Positions 37,200 through 46,432 are shown, counted from the first letter of the stretch. The stretch: DNA of 64,000 nt from Streptomyces sp. Q6 (GCF_036967205.1 NZ_CP146022.1:4960001-5024000), one strand, 5' to 3'. Notes: generated by a model from the sequence alone, not told the origin. Program-made: numbers and translations.

Positions 37200-38501
37200 A
37201 TGCAGGACGCCGCACAGCGGCTGAAGAACCTCGCCGAGCAGCTGCTCGGCGCTGAACTCCCGGTGCGTCTTCGCGCCTGGGACGGCTCGGAGGCCGGCCC
37301 TCCGAACACCCCCGTGCTGATCGTGCGCAACCGCCGGGCGCTGCGCCGCCTGCTGTGGAAGCCGGGCGAGCTGGGTCTGGCCCGCGCCTGGGTCGCCGGT
37401 GACCTGGACGTCGAGGGCGACCTGTACGCGGTCCTCGACGCCGTGGCGGCGCTGATCTGGGAGCGCGACGAGGACGACCGCCGCTCCCTCGCCGACGCGG
37501 CCAAGGACCCGGCCGTCCGGGCCGCGTTCCGCGAGCTGCTCAAGCTGGCGGGCCCCTACCCGCCGCCCGCGCCGCCCGCCGAGGAGATGCGCCGCAGGAA
37601 CCGCCTGCACCGCCACACCAAGGGCACCGACAAGCAGGCCATCAGCCACCACTACGACGTCGGCAACGACTTCTACGAGCTGGTCCTCGGCCCGTCCATG
37701 GTGTACTCCTGCGCCTACTTCGCGTCGGAGGAGGCGACCCTCGAATCCGCCCAGCGCGACAAGCTGGAACTGATCTGCGGCAAGCTCGGTCTGCGGCCCG
37801 GCATGCGGCTGCTCGACGTCGGCTGCGGCTGGGGCTCCATGGCCATCCACGCCGCCCGCGAGCACGGCGTGAGTGTCGTCGGCGTCACCCTCTCGCAGGA
37901 ACAGGCCGCCTACGCCAGGAAGCGCGTCGCCGACGAGGGCCTCACCGACCGGGTCGAGATCCGCGTCCAGGACTACCGCGACGTGCGCGACGGCCCGTAC
38001 GACGCGATCTCCTCCATCGGGATGGCCGAGCACGTGGGCTCCGAGCGGTACGTGGAGTACGCGAGCGCCCTGCACGCCCTCCTCGTCCCCGGCGGGCGGC
38101 TGCTCAACCACCAGATCGCGCGGCGGCCCCAGCAGGACGAATCGGCGTACGAGGTCGACGAGTTCATCGACGCGTACGTCTTCCCGGACGGCGAGCTCGC
38201 GCCGCTCGGCACGACGACCGGGAACCTGGAGCGGGCCGGCTTCGAGGTCCGGGACATCGAGGCGATCCGCCCGCACTACGCCCTCACGCTGCGCCAGTGG
38301 GTGCGCAACCTGGAGGCCCGCTGGCCCGAGGCCCTGAAGCTGGTCAGCCCCGGCCGAGCCCGCGTCTGGCGCCTCTACATGGCCGCCTCCGCGCTGAGCT
38401 TCGAGCGCAACCGCATCGGCGTCAACCAGATCCTCGCGGTGAGGACACCGGCGAGCGGGGAGTCGGGGATGCCGCTGCGGGCGCGCACCTGGAACACCTG
38501 A
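37200..38501 (+). CDS. cfa: Cyclopropane-fatty-acyl-phospholipid synthase family methyltransferase
   Basis: The enzyme adds a methylene group from S-adenosylmethionine to double bonds of membrane phospholipid acyl chains. An N-terminal domain of about 130 residues precedes ISHHYDVGNDFYELVLG (148-164, substrate pocket), MVYSCAYF, LLDVGCGWGSMAIHAA (SAM site, 205-220), SSIGMAEHVG and HYALTLRQW. It totals 433 residues. ATG 37200 has CGGAGG 8 bases upstream. Related enzymes with similar sequences make tuberculostearic acid, so the exact product is uncertain. Confidence 0.9.
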   Translation: MQDAAQRLKNLAEQLLGAELPVRLRAWDGSEAGPPNTPVLIVRNRRALRRLLWKPGELGLARAWVAGDLDVEGDLYAVLDAVAALIWERDEDDRRSLADAAKDPAVRAAFRELLKLAGPYPPPAPPAEEMRRRNRLHRHTKGTDKQAISHHYDVGNDFYELVLGPSMVYSCAYFASEEATLESAQRDKLELICGKLGLRPGMRLLDVGCGWGSMAIHAAREHGVSVVGVTLSQEQAAYARKRVADEGLTDRVEIRVQDYRDVRDGPYDAISSIGMAEHVGSERYVEYASALHALLVPGGRLLNHQIARRPQQDESAYEVDEFIDAYVFPDGELAPLGTTTGNLERAGFEVRDIEAIRPHYALTLRQWVRNLEARWPEALKLVSPGRARVWRLYMAASALSFERNRIGVNQILAVRTPASGESGMPLRARTWNT

Positions 38502-38513
38502 TCCTCGTGCGTA

Positions 38514-38555
38514 CGTGACGGGGGCGCCCGGTGATCCACCGGGCGCCCCCTCACG
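38514..38555. terminator. Bidirectional terminator, cfa and FtsX permease
   Basis: GGGGGCGCCCGGTG (38520-38533) pairs perfectly with CACCGGGCGCCCCC (38537-38550), extended by CGTGA/TCACG outside. It separates two convergent genes. Confidence 0.9.
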
Positions 38556-38572
38556 TATCCGCCGCCGTGCCG

Positions 38573-41113
38573 CTACTCGGACTTGATCGCCGCGAGCATG
38601 TTCAGGCGGGCCGCGCGGCGGGCCGGCCACAGGGCCGCCAGGATGCCGACGGCCGCGGCGAGCGCGAGGAAGACGCCCATCCGGGCCCAGGGCACGATCA
38701 GCTCGTACGTCGTCATCGAGTTGCCGATGAGCTGTCCCGCGGCCCAGCCGAAGAACACGCCGAGGCCGATGCCGAGGACGCCGCCGAACAGGGAGATCAC
38801 CAGGGACTCCAGGCGGACCATGCGCTTGATGCCCTTGCGGTCGATGCCGATCGCGCGGAGCATCCCGATCTCCTGCTGACGCTCGAAGACCGACATGGCG
38901 AGGGTGTTGATGACGCCGAGGACGGCGACGATGACCGCCATGGCGAGCAGGCCGTAGAGCATGTTCAGCATCAGCGTGAACATCTGGGCGATCTCGTTGG
39001 AGATGTCCTTGCCGTCCTGGATCTTGATCGCCGGGTTCTCGCCGAGCGCCTTGGTGAGCTTGTCCTTGGTGGCGTCGGAGGCGCCGCCGGACGTCTTCAG
39101 CATGACCTGCATGTCGGAGGCGCCGTCGGTGATGTGCGGGTTCAGGGTCGGGGCGTCGACCATGATGCCCCGCATCATCTCGTTGCCCTCGTAGACGCCC
39201 GCGACGGTCAGCTTCTGCTTCGCGCCGTCCTCGTAGGCGGCGGTGAAGGTCGAACCGGTCGTCCAGCCGTGGTCCTTCGCGGTGTCGTCGTCGACGACCA
39301 CCTTCGCGCCGTCGACCGTGAACGAGCCGCTGTCGACGGGGAGTTCGGCCAGCTTCGTGATGGTCGAGCCGTTGACGCCGGTCAGGTACTCGGTGCTGTC
39401 GCCGATCCGGGACGGCGAGTTCGACAGGCCGCTGGTGGCGGTGACGCCGTCGGTCCCTTCCAGCGTCTTCAGGACGTCGGGGGACAGGGCGTTCCCGTTC
39501 GCCATGGAGACGACGTAGTCGGCCTTGAGGGAGTCGGCCGCCATCTTGTCGATCGCGGTCTGGACGCTGCCCGCGATGACGGTGAGGCCGGTGATGAGGG
39601 TGAGACCGATCATCAGCGCCGAGGCGGTGGCGGCGGTGCGGCGCGGGTTGCGGACCGCGTTGAGGCGGGCCAGCTTGCCGGAGATGCCGAAGGCGCGCAG
39701 GACCGGCGCGGCGGCCGCGATCAGCGGGCGCGACAGCAGCGGCGTGAGGATGAAGACACCGATGACGAGCAGGGCGGCGCCCGCGCCCATCGGCAGCTGA
39801 CCGTCGCTGCCCTTCATGGTCGTCGCGGCGAGCACGGCGGCGACGCCGACGCCGGAGACGAGCGAGCCGAGCGTGTTGCGCAGGATCAGCGACTTGGTGG
39901 TCGCCGTCGCGTGCACCGCGCTCATCGCGGCGACCGGCGGGATCTTCGCGGCGCGGCGGCCCGGCAGCCAGGCGGCCAGCATCGTGACGAGGACGCCGAC
40001 GACGAGGGCCGTCACGACGGTGCCGACCGAGACGACCAGCGGGCCGTCCGGGAGGATCGCGCCCGTCCTGCCGAGCAGCGCGCGCATGCCCGCGCCGATG
40101 CCGATGCCGACGGCGAGACCGGTCACGGCGGCGACGGCACCCACGACGAACGCTTCGAGGAGCACGGACCGGGTGACCTGGCGGCGCGAGGCACCGACGG
40201 CGCGCATCAGCGCGAGTTCCTTGGTGCGCTGGGCGACCAGCATCGTGAAGGTGTTGGCGATGATGAAGATGCCCACGAAGAGCGCGATGCCCGCGAAGAT
40301 CAGCAGCATCGTCTTCATGGAGCTCATGTTGGTCGAGATCATCTCGGCCTGGTCGTCGGCGAGTTGGCGGCCGGTGTCCGTGTGGACCGCGTCGTCGCCG
40401 TGCGCCGCCAGCGCGTCGTCCACGGCCCGCTTGAGCTGGTCCTGGCTGGTGCCGCCCGCGGCCTTCACGTCGATCTCGTCGTACGCGCCCTGCTTGTGGA
40501 AGAGCCGCTGCGCGGTCGCCGTGTCGAACAGGGCGAGGGAGCCGCCGGCCGCGACATTGCCGTCGTCCGTGGTGAAGATGCCGGTGACGGTGGGCGTGAG
40601 CACCGGGCCGTCGATGGACATCCGGACCTGGTCGCCGACCTTGTACCCGGCGCGCTTCGCGGTCTCGGCGTCGAGCGCGACCTGGTTCGCGCCCTGGGGG
40701 GCCGTGCCGTCCTGGAGCGGGTACCGGGCGTCGTCGGAGCCCCAGTAGTTGCCGCCCTTGGTGGAGAAGCCGTTGCCGACGAGCTTGCCGTCCTGGTCGG
40801 CGACGGCCGCGTACCCGCTGACCACGCCGTACGCGGAGGCGGCACCCGGCACGCTCCGCGCCCGCTTCAGGGTGGCGTCGGTCAGCTTCACCTCCTTGCT
40901 GACCTTGTCGCCCTCGGCCTTGGTGCTGCCGGGGGTGAGCGCGACGTCGACGTGGTCGAAGCCCTGCGCCGAGGACTTCTCCAGCGCGGAGGAGATGGTG
41001 TTGGTGAAGACGAGGGTTCCGCTGACGAAGGCGACGCCGAGCATGACGGCGAGCACGGTCATCAGGAGGCGGGCCTTGTGCGCGAAGACGTTGCGCAGGG
41101 CTGTTCTGAACAT
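38573..41113 (-). CDS. FtsX-type ABC transporter permease, paralogue
   Basis: At 846 residues it has the same plan as the permease at 8990-11575: N-terminal helix MFRTALRNVFAHKARLLMTV, extracytoplasmic domain, three helices with MLVAQRTKELALMRAVG, a second extracytoplasmic domain, and three C-terminal helices with SVFERQQEIGMLRAIGIDRK. It pairs with the ATPase at 41165-41965, 51 bp upstream in its operon. The cargo is unknown. A terminator lies at 38514. Confidence 0.9.
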   Translation of the reverse strand: MFRTALRNVFAHKARLLMTVLAVMLGVAFVSGTLVFTNTISSALEKSSAQGFDHVDVALTPGSTKAEGDKVSKEVKLTDATLKRARSVPGAASAYGVVSGYAAVADQDGKLVGNGFSTKGGNYWGSDDARYPLQDGTAPQGANQVALDAETAKRAGYKVGDQVRMSIDGPVLTPTVTGIFTTDDGNVAAGGSLALFDTATAQRLFHKQGAYDEIDVKAAGGTSQDQLKRAVDDALAAHGDDAVHTDTGRQLADDQAEMISTNMSSMKTMLLIFAGIALFVGIFIIANTFTMLVAQRTKELALMRAVGASRRQVTRSVLLEAFVVGAVAAVTGLAVGIGIGAGMRALLGRTGAILPDGPLVVSVGTVVTALVVGVLVTMLAAWLPGRRAAKIPPVAAMSAVHATATTKSLILRNTLGSLVSGVGVAAVLAATTMKGSDGQLPMGAGAALLVIGVFILTPLLSRPLIAAAAPVLRAFGISGKLARLNAVRNPRRTAATASALMIGLTLITGLTVIAGSVQTAIDKMAADSLKADYVVSMANGNALSPDVLKTLEGTDGVTATSGLSNSPSRIGDSTEYLTGVNGSTITKLAELPVDSGSFTVDGAKVVVDDDTAKDHGWTTGSTFTAAYEDGAKQKLTVAGVYEGNEMMRGIMVDAPTLNPHITDGASDMQVMLKTSGGASDATKDKLTKALGENPAIKIQDGKDISNEIAQMFTLMLNMLYGLLAMAVIVAVLGVINTLAMSVFERQQEIGMLRAIGIDRKGIKRMVRLESLVISLFGGVLGIGLGVFFGWAAGQLIGNSMTTYELIVPWARMGVFLALAAAVGILAALWPARRAARLNMLAAIKSE

Positions 41114-41164
41114 GCGGGGTCTCTTTAGGTCAGGGCCGGGCGGATCACGGAGGCGCGGCGAGGG

Positions 41165-41965
41165 TCAGCTCGTGCGGCCCTTGGTGTCGAATCCGAGGGT
41201 CTGGGGGTTTCCCCCGGAAGGGCGCGGCATCCGGTCCAGGACCGTGTCCGCCGTCGGCTCGTACATCTCGTCCACGATGCGGCCGTCGGCCAGGAAGATC
41301 ACGCGGTCCGCGTACGCCGCCGCGACCGGGTCGTGGGTGACCATGACGACGGTCTGGCCCATCTCGCGCACGGAGTTGCGCAGGAAGCCGAGGACCTCGG
41401 CGCCGGAGCGCGAGTCCAGGTTTCCGGTGGGCTCGTCGCCGAAGACGATGTCAGGCCGGGAGGCCAGCGCGCGGGCCACGGCGACGCGCTGCTGCTGGCC
41501 GCCGGAGAGCTGCGACGGGCGGTGCCCGAGACGGTCGGAGAGACCCACCATCCCGATCACCTTCTCCAGCCACTGCTGGTCGGGCTTGCGGCCCGCGATG
41601 TCCATGGGGAGCGTGATGTTCTCCAGGGCGGTCAGCGTCGGCAGCAGGTTGAACGCCTGGAAGATGAAGCCGATCTTGTCCCGGCGGAGCCTGGTGAGCT
41701 GCTTGTCCTTCAGCGGGCCGAGCTCGGTCTCACCGATCCGGACCGAGCCGGAGGAGAAGGTGTCCAGGCCCGCCACGCAGTGCATCAGCGTCGACTTGCC
41801 GGAGCCGGACGGGCCCATGATCGCGGTGAACTCGGACTGCCGGAACGCGACGGAGACCTGGTCGAGCGCGACCACCTGGGTCTCGCCCTGTCCGTAGATC
41901 TTGGACAGATCCGTGGCGCGGGCGGCCGCCGTCGTGGTCCGGCCTGCGAGCGGGGTGGTGGTCAC
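41165..41965 (-). CDS. ABC transporter ATP-binding protein, paralogue
   Basis: This 266-residue ATPase has GPSGSGKST, LSGGQQQRVAVARAL and IVFGDEPTGNLDS. It is very similar to the ATPase at 8205-8993, including FIFQAFNLLPTLTALENI, so the two ABC/FtsX systems are paralogous. GTG 41965 (VTTTPLAGRTTTA) was chosen because AGGAG lies 9 bases upstream; a start 51 bases earlier lacks such a site. A Gly/Pro-rich C-terminal tail is encoded by a GGGTTTCCCCCGG-like element near 41208. Confidence 0.9.
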   Translation of the reverse strand: MTTTPLAGRTTTAAARATDLSKIYGQGETQVVALDQVSVAFRQSEFTAIMGPSGSGKSTLMHCVAGLDTFSSGSVRIGETELGPLKDKQLTRLRRDKIGFIFQAFNLLPTLTALENITLPMDIAGRKPDQQWLEKVIGMVGLSDRLGHRPSQLSGGQQQRVAVARALASRPDIVFGDEPTGNLDSRSGAEVLGFLRNSVREMGQTVVMVTHDPVAAAYADRVIFLADGRIVDEMYEPTADTVLDRMPRPSGGNPQTLGFDTKGRTS

Positions 41966-42349
41966 GGGTGGGTGCTCCTGTCGGTACGGGTCCTGCCTGG
42001 CTGGGGACCGTTCCATCGTCCCGGCGCCGCGCGGCGATGGAGTCAGCCGCAGTTCCCGTTCCGAGGGGCGACTTCGGACGGACCGGCGGAGTCCGTGTCA
42101 TACCTGGGGATGATCCGGGACCCTGAGAGGGTGCCGGGGCGCCGGGCGCGGGGAGGCAGGTGAAATCCCGTCAATCCGTGGGGACGGGCGATCGCTCGTG
42201 GAAAGGCCCCCGGCAAGTGCGTATGGCGCCTGTTGTGGGCTGATGCACCCTCAGACGTCAATAAAATAAGACAACATCGAGTCGTCGATCCGCTGTTCGG
42301 GGGATGCCGCCGGATAGGCTCGGACGGTCGACGCGGAGCCCCACAGCCT
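41966..42349. promoter_or_regulatory. Divergent region between the ABC operon and bldA, with bldA promoter
   Basis: TAGGCT at 42315-42320 is a good -10 box 30 bp before the tRNA, with a weak CTGTTC at 42292-42297, 17 bp upstream. A strikingly AT-rich block, CAATAAAATAAGACAA, lies at 42259-42274. No protein gene is supported in the remainder. Confidence 0.5.
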
Positions 42350-42432
42350 GCCCGGATGGTGGAATGCAGACACGGCGAGCTTAAACCTCGCTGCCCCTCG
42401 CGGGCGTACCGGTTCAAGTCCGGTTCCGGGCA
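42350..42432 (+). tRNA. bldA: tRNA-Leu (anticodon UAA), bldA
   Basis: A class II tRNA folds from GCCCGGA (42350-42356) pairing with TCCGGGC (42425-42431). The anticodon stem GCGAG/CTCGC encloses loop CTTAAAC, giving anticodon TAA for the rare UUA codon. A short variable arm (GCCC...GGGC) and the T-arm CCGGTTCAAGTCCGG follow. CCA is not encoded. In Streptomyces this is bldA, the only UUA-reading tRNA, needed for aerial growth and antibiotic production (established knowledge). Confidence 0.95.
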
Positions 42433-42570
42433 CCTCCGTCTTCCCTCCCTTCCTTCTCCCACTCCTCATTTTTGAGGGTCCTGCCGACGGTACGTGTGCC
42501 CGGCAGGCGCCCGGTGGGAGCCTGCTGTCCACGAGCCACGGGGGCTCACGTGGGCGCGGGGGAGATGCTC

Positions 42571-43032
42571 ATGCGCAGGCGACTTCTTTTTCGGCACGGG
42601 ACGGTGGTCGCGGCCGCGCTGATCGCGTTCGGCGCGGGCGGCTGCGCCGGCTCGGGCGGGACGCCGGACGGCGGCGGCGGTACGGACGTCGGCACGTCCG
42701 ACTCCCGGGCGGCTGACCCGAGCGGCGGCGGCGGCGACCCGGGGGTGCCGTCGGTCAAGCCGCCGCCCAAGGTCACCAGCAAACCGAACACGGTGAATCC
42801 GGGGGTCAGCGGGACCCCGCCGCAGTGCGCCGCGCCGCCGGTGGACCCCGACGAGAGCTGCTCGCCGCCGATCGACCCGGACACGGAGTCGCCGATCACC
42901 GATCCTCCCGTGACGGACCCCCCGGTCACCGATCCGCCTGTGACGGACCCCCCGGTCACCGAGCCGCCGGTCACCGATCCGCCTGTCGTCGATCCGCCGG
43001 ACTCCGGTGGGCCGGCGCCGGGCCGGAGCTGA
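42571..43032 (+). CDS. Lipoprotein with PPVTD repeats
   Basis: ATG 42571 has GGGGGAG 6 bases upstream and gives MRRRLLFRHGTVVAAALIAF followed by a lipobox, GAGGCAGS. The mature 130 residues are low-complexity, Gly/Pro-rich, with five to six PPVTDPPV-type repeats near residues 110-140 encoded by a 15-bp tandem repeat at about 42897-42990. It has two Cys (QCAAPP, ESCSPP). It may span the cell wall. Function is unknown. Confidence 0.7.
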   Translation: MRRRLLFRHGTVVAAALIAFGAGGCAGSGGTPDGGGGTDVGTSDSRAADPSGGGGDPGVPSVKPPPKVTSKPNTVNPGVSGTPPQCAAPPVDPDESCSPPIDPDTESPITDPPVTDPPVTDPPVTDPPVTEPPVTDPPVVDPPDSGGPAPGRS

Positions 43033-43034
43033 CA

Positions 43035-44045
43035 GTGCGGCAGGGCGCTGTGAACCGACTCGTGCCACCACCGCCGCCGTTCCCGCCCCGCGTCCCGGCC
43101 CCGGAGCCCCGCGTCCCGGCCCCGGAGCCCCGCGTCCCCGCCCCGGAGCCAGGCCTCCCGGCCCCCGCGCCGCGCGGGCCCGCGCCCGATCCGCCCGCGC
43201 CCCCGCCCGAGCCGCAGGGGCCCGCCCCGCAGCCGCGCGGGATCCGCCTTGAAGTCCTCAACTCCCTTGTCGGAGCGGGGTCGTTCATGGCGGGGCTGAT
43301 GCTCTACGCGGGCTACATCTACACCAACGCGTACTTCGGCTACTTCCGCCTCGACAGCTTTGCCATCGGCTTCGACACCTTCGAACTGGTCATGCGCAGC
43401 CTGCGACTTGCCACCCTGCCGGTGCTCGAAGTGCTCACCCTGGCACTGCTCGCGCCCGCCCTGCCGCGGCTGTTGACCGTGCTGCGGGTGCCGGGCCGGC
43501 ACGTCGAGCGGGTGCGCGGGGGCGGGCGCGCGGTGGCCCGCGCCCATCTCGTGCCGGTCGCCCTGGGCGCCGTACTCCTGGTGCTGTGGCGGTGGATCCA
43601 GCCGTACGGGTGGGCGGCGCCGCTGCTCGTCGCGAGCGGACTGCTGCTCGGCCTCGCGCCCGCCGCAGGCCGCGGCACCGGGTGGGACCGGGTGGTGTCG
43701 CTCCTGACGGCGGGCCTGTTCCTGATCTGGGTGGTGGCCCTGGCGGCGGGGCAACTGGGCCGGCAGGACGCCAGGACGGACGCCGCCCTCATCGTGCACC
43801 GCCCCTCCGTGGTGGTCCTCAGCACCGTGCGGCTCTCCATCGCACCCCCGGGGCCGGCCGGGCTGCCGCTGGGCAAGGGCGGCTACTACCGGTACCGCTA
43901 CGAGGGCTTCCGGCTGCTGATCGAACGCGGCCACCGCTACTACCTGCTGCCCGTGGGCTGGGACCGCAGGACCGACCCCGTCTACGTGGTGGAGGACGAC
44001 AGCACCGTCCGGATCGAGATCAGGCCGGGCGTCCAGACCCATTGA
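43035..44045 (+). CDS. Membrane protein with proline-rich N-terminus
   Basis: From GTG 43035 the first 70 residues are Pro-rich with three RVPAPEP repeats (a 21-bp DNA repeat). A membrane domain follows with helices near LVGAGSFMAGLMLYAGYIYT, LEVLTLALLAPALPRLLTVL, LVPVALGAVLLVLWRWIQPY, APLLVASGLLLGLAPAAG and LLTAGLFLIWVVALAAGQLG. A C-terminal soluble domain ends VYVVEDDSTVRIEIRPGVQT. It starts 3 bp after the lipoprotein gene, so they are probably cotranscribed. GTG 43050 is an alternative start. No family is recognised. Confidence 0.7.
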   Translation: MRQGAVNRLVPPPPPFPPRVPAPEPRVPAPEPRVPAPEPGLPAPAPRGPAPDPPAPPPEPQGPAPQPRGIRLEVLNSLVGAGSFMAGLMLYAGYIYTNAYFGYFRLDSFAIGFDTFELVMRSLRLATLPVLEVLTLALLAPALPRLLTVLRVPGRHVERVRGGGRAVARAHLVPVALGAVLLVLWRWIQPYGWAAPLLVASGLLLGLAPAAGRGTGWDRVVSLLTAGLFLIWVVALAAGQLGRQDARTDAALIVHRPSVVVLSTVRLSIAPPGPAGLPLGKGGYYRYRYEGFRLLIERGHRYYLLPVGWDRRTDPVYVVEDDSTVRIEIRPGVQTH

Positions 44046-44087
44046 CACCCCCCGGGCCGGGGGCGGAGGATCCCAGCGGGCTGGTGA

Positions 44088-44101
44088 TGAACGAAAGTTC
44101 A
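44088..44101. promoter_or_regulatory. Operator-like palindrome upstream of pobA
   Basis: TGAACGAAAGTTCA is an inverted repeat (TGAAC-4-GTTCA) nested in TGGTGA (44082) and TCACCA (44099). It is 41 bp before the pobA start, typical of an IclR- or MarR-type site. No regulator gene is adjacent. Confidence 0.5.
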
Positions 44102-44141
44102 CCAGGCGAACGCAAGGACGCGAGAGGGACGAGGGATCCGT

Positions 44142-45317
44142 ATGCGCACCACCGTCGGCATCATCGGGGCAGGCCCCGCCGGGCTGCTCCTGGCCAGGCT
44201 CCTGCACAACGCGGGGATCGCGTCCGTCGTCCTGGAGAGCCGCGACCGCGCCTACGTCGAGCAGCGCCAGCGCGCCGGAATCCTGGAGCAGGGCACCGTC
44301 GACGTGCTGCGCGAGGCGGGCGTCGGCGCGCGCATGGACCGCGAGGGGCTGCCCCACGACGGCATCGAGCTCCGCTTCGACCGCCGCAGGCACCGCGTCG
44401 ACTTCCCCGCCCTGACCGGCGGGAAGCAGGTGATGGTCTACGCGCAGACCGAGGTCTGCAAGGACCTCATCGCCGCCCAGCTCGCCGACGGCGGCCCGCT
44501 CCTGTTCGAGGCGGAGGCGCTCGCCGTGGAGGGCGCCGAGACGGACACCCCGCGCGTCCGCTTCCGGCACCAAGGCCGCGAGGACGTCCTGGAGTGCGAC
44601 TACGTCGTCGGCTGCGACGGCTTCTGGGGCGTGGCCCGCAAGGCCGTCCCGCAGGACCTCTCACGGACGTACGAGCGCACGTACCCCTTCGGCTGGCTCG
44701 GCATCCTCGCCGACGTCGCCCCGTCCCACGACGAGCTCGTCTACGCCCGCAGCGACCGCGGCTTCGCCCTGCTCAGCATGCGGTCCCCCACCGTCACCCG
44801 CGCCTACCTCCAGGTCCCCGACGGCACGAACGCCGACGACTGGTCCGACGAGGAGATCTGGGACGAGCTCGACCGCCGCCTGGAGGTCGACGACCCCGCC
44901 TGGCGCCTGGCCCGCGGCCCGATCACCCAGAAGTCCGTCACCCCCATGCGCTCCTACGTCCACGAGCCCATGCGGCACGGCCGGCTCTTCCTCGCCGGCG
45001 ACGCGGCCCACATCGTCCCCCCGACCGGCGCCAAGGGCCTGAACCTCGCTGTCGGCGACGTCGTCACCTTCGCCCGCGCCCTGGTGGCCTACACGCGGAA
45101 GGGGGACGCGGACCTGCTCGACGCGTACTCCGCGACCTGCCTGCGCCGTGTCTGGCAGGCCGAGCGGTTCAGCTACGCGATGACGACGATGCTGCACCGC
45201 GCCCCCGACGCGACCGACTTCGACGACCGGATCCAGCGGGCCACCCTCGACCGCGTCACCACGTCGACCGCCGCGGAGACCGATCTCGCGGAGGCCTACA
45301 CGGGCTTCCCCCTCTGA
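44142..45317 (+). CDS. pobA: 4-hydroxybenzoate 3-monooxygenase
   Basis: This FAD-dependent hydroxylase converts 4-hydroxybenzoate to protocatechuate with NAD(P)H and O2. VGIIGAGPAGLLLARLL is the FAD motif, RQRAGILEQGTVDVLRE is the PobA-specific segment, ECDYVVGCDGFWGVAR the DG motif and GRLFLAGDAAHIVPPTGAKG the second FAD motif. The 391 residues match the family. It stands alone without protocatechuate genes. The -GDAAHIVPPTGAKGLNLA- run and SDRGFALLSMRS are near-identical to known PobA enzymes. Confidence 0.93.
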   Translation: MRTTVGIIGAGPAGLLLARLLHNAGIASVVLESRDRAYVEQRQRAGILEQGTVDVLREAGVGARMDREGLPHDGIELRFDRRRHRVDFPALTGGKQVMVYAQTEVCKDLIAAQLADGGPLLFEAEALAVEGAETDTPRVRFRHQGREDVLECDYVVGCDGFWGVARKAVPQDLSRTYERTYPFGWLGILADVAPSHDELVYARSDRGFALLSMRSPTVTRAYLQVPDGTNADDWSDEEIWDELDRRLEVDDPAWRLARGPITQKSVTPMRSYVHEPMRHGRLFLAGDAAHIVPPTGAKGLNLAVGDVVTFARALVAYTRKGDADLLDAYSATCLRRVWQAERFSYAMTTMLHRAPDATDFDDRIQRATLDRVTTSTAAETDLAEAYTGFPL

Positions 45318-45318
45318 C

Positions 45319-45383
45319 CCCTCGCCGAGATCCCTCGCCGAGATCCGTCAGCGAGATCCCTCGCCGAGATCCCTCACCGAGCG
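45319..45383 (+). repeat. Five 13-bp tandem repeats after pobA
   Basis: CCCTCGCCGAGAT occurs at 45319, 45332 and 45358, with variants at 45345 and 45371, starting 2 bp after the pobA stop. Beyond it, AAAGATCC (45426-45433) and GGATCTTT (45452-45459) form an inverted repeat around a TAGGGT -10-like box, probably the promoter of the next gene. Confidence 0.9.
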
Positions 45384-45513
45384 GAACATCACAGGGTGCT
45401 ACCGCGTTCCTCGTTACAGGATGGGAAAGATCCTCCCTGAGCACTAGGGTCGGATCTTTGCCAGACCATTACTCTTGTGGCAAGGCCATACAGGGTGGCC
45501 ATGGAGGAGTGAA

Positions 45514-46410
45514 ATGAGGAGCAGCAACCCGGTCTTCTCGCGACGGGGGTTCAGCCGCGACAACGGCTACGCGCAGTTCAACGCGCAGCAGCCGCAGGCC
45601 GGGGGCCCCGCCGTAGGGACACAGGCCAATCCGTACGGCCAGGCCCCCGCCGGCAACCCGTACGCGCAGAACCCCTACGCACAGCAGGATCTGCAGTACG
45701 GCGCTCCGCAGGCGCCCGCCACCACCGGCCGCATGACGATGGACGACGTCATCATGCGCACGGCCACCACGCTCGGCACGCTGATCGTCACCGCCGCCCT
45801 CGCCTGGGCGCTGCTGCCGGTCGACGAGGCCCACATCAACAAGTCGTACGGCATCGCCATCGGCGCGGGCCTCGTCGCGATGATCCTGGGCTTCGTCCAG
45901 GCCTTCAAGCGCAAGGCGTCCCCGCCGATCATCCTGGCGTACGCGGCGCTCGAGGGTGTCTTCCTCGGCGTGCTCTCCAGCATCGTCGACAGCTACATCG
46001 CGAGCGGTGCGGCCATGCAGGCCGTGCTCGGCACGATGTCCGTCTTCGCGGCGGTCCTCATCGCGTACAAGGCCGGCTGGATCCGCGTCAACCGGCGCTT
46101 CTACGGCTTCGTGATGGCCGCAGCGATGGGCTTCATCCTGCTCATGGCCGTGAACCTGCTGTTCGCCGTCTTCGGCGGCGGTGACGGCCTCGGCTTCCGC
46201 AGCGGCGGCCTCGGCATCCTGTTCGGTGTCATCGGCATCCTGCTCGGCGCGTGCTTCCTCGCCCTCGACTTCAAGCAGGTCGAGGACGGGATCGCGTACG
46301 GCGCCCCGAAGGAAGAGGCGTGGCTGGCCGCGTTCGGCCTGACCATGACGCTGGTCTGGATCTACATGGAGTTCCTGCGGATCATCGCGATCCTCCAGGG
46401 CAACGACTAG
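45514..46410 (+). CDS. Bax inhibitor-1 / YccA family membrane protein
   Basis: ATG 45514 has GGAGG about 7 bases upstream. A Gln/Pro/Ala-rich cytoplasmic N-terminus of about 70 residues precedes the seven-helix BI-1 domain: TATTLGTLIVTAALAWALLP, SPPIILAYAALEGVFLGVLS, GFVMAAAMGFILLMAVNLLF and ALDFKQVEDGIAYGAPKEEA, the last containing the conserved Asp of the family. The 298-residue protein probably acts as a membrane channel or regulator; its role in bacteria is not settled. Confidence 0.88.
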   Translation: MRSSNPVFSRRGFSRDNGYAQFNAQQPQAGGPAVGTQANPYGQAPAGNPYAQNPYAQQDLQYGAPQAPATTGRMTMDDVIMRTATTLGTLIVTAALAWALLPVDEAHINKSYGIAIGAGLVAMILGFVQAFKRKASPPIILAYAALEGVFLGVLSSIVDSYIASGAAMQAVLGTMSVFAAVLIAYKAGWIRVNRRFYGFVMAAAMGFILLMAVNLLFAVFGGGDGLGFRSGGLGILFGVIGILLGACFLALDFKQVEDGIAYGAPKEEAWLAAFGLTMTLVWIYMEFLRIIAILQGND

Positions 46411-46432
46411 CCGGTCAGCCGGTAGCGGTCTC

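Noticed and set aside
42233-42475. Protein frame across the tRNA
   Set aside because: It overlaps the whole bldA tRNA and has no coding bias.
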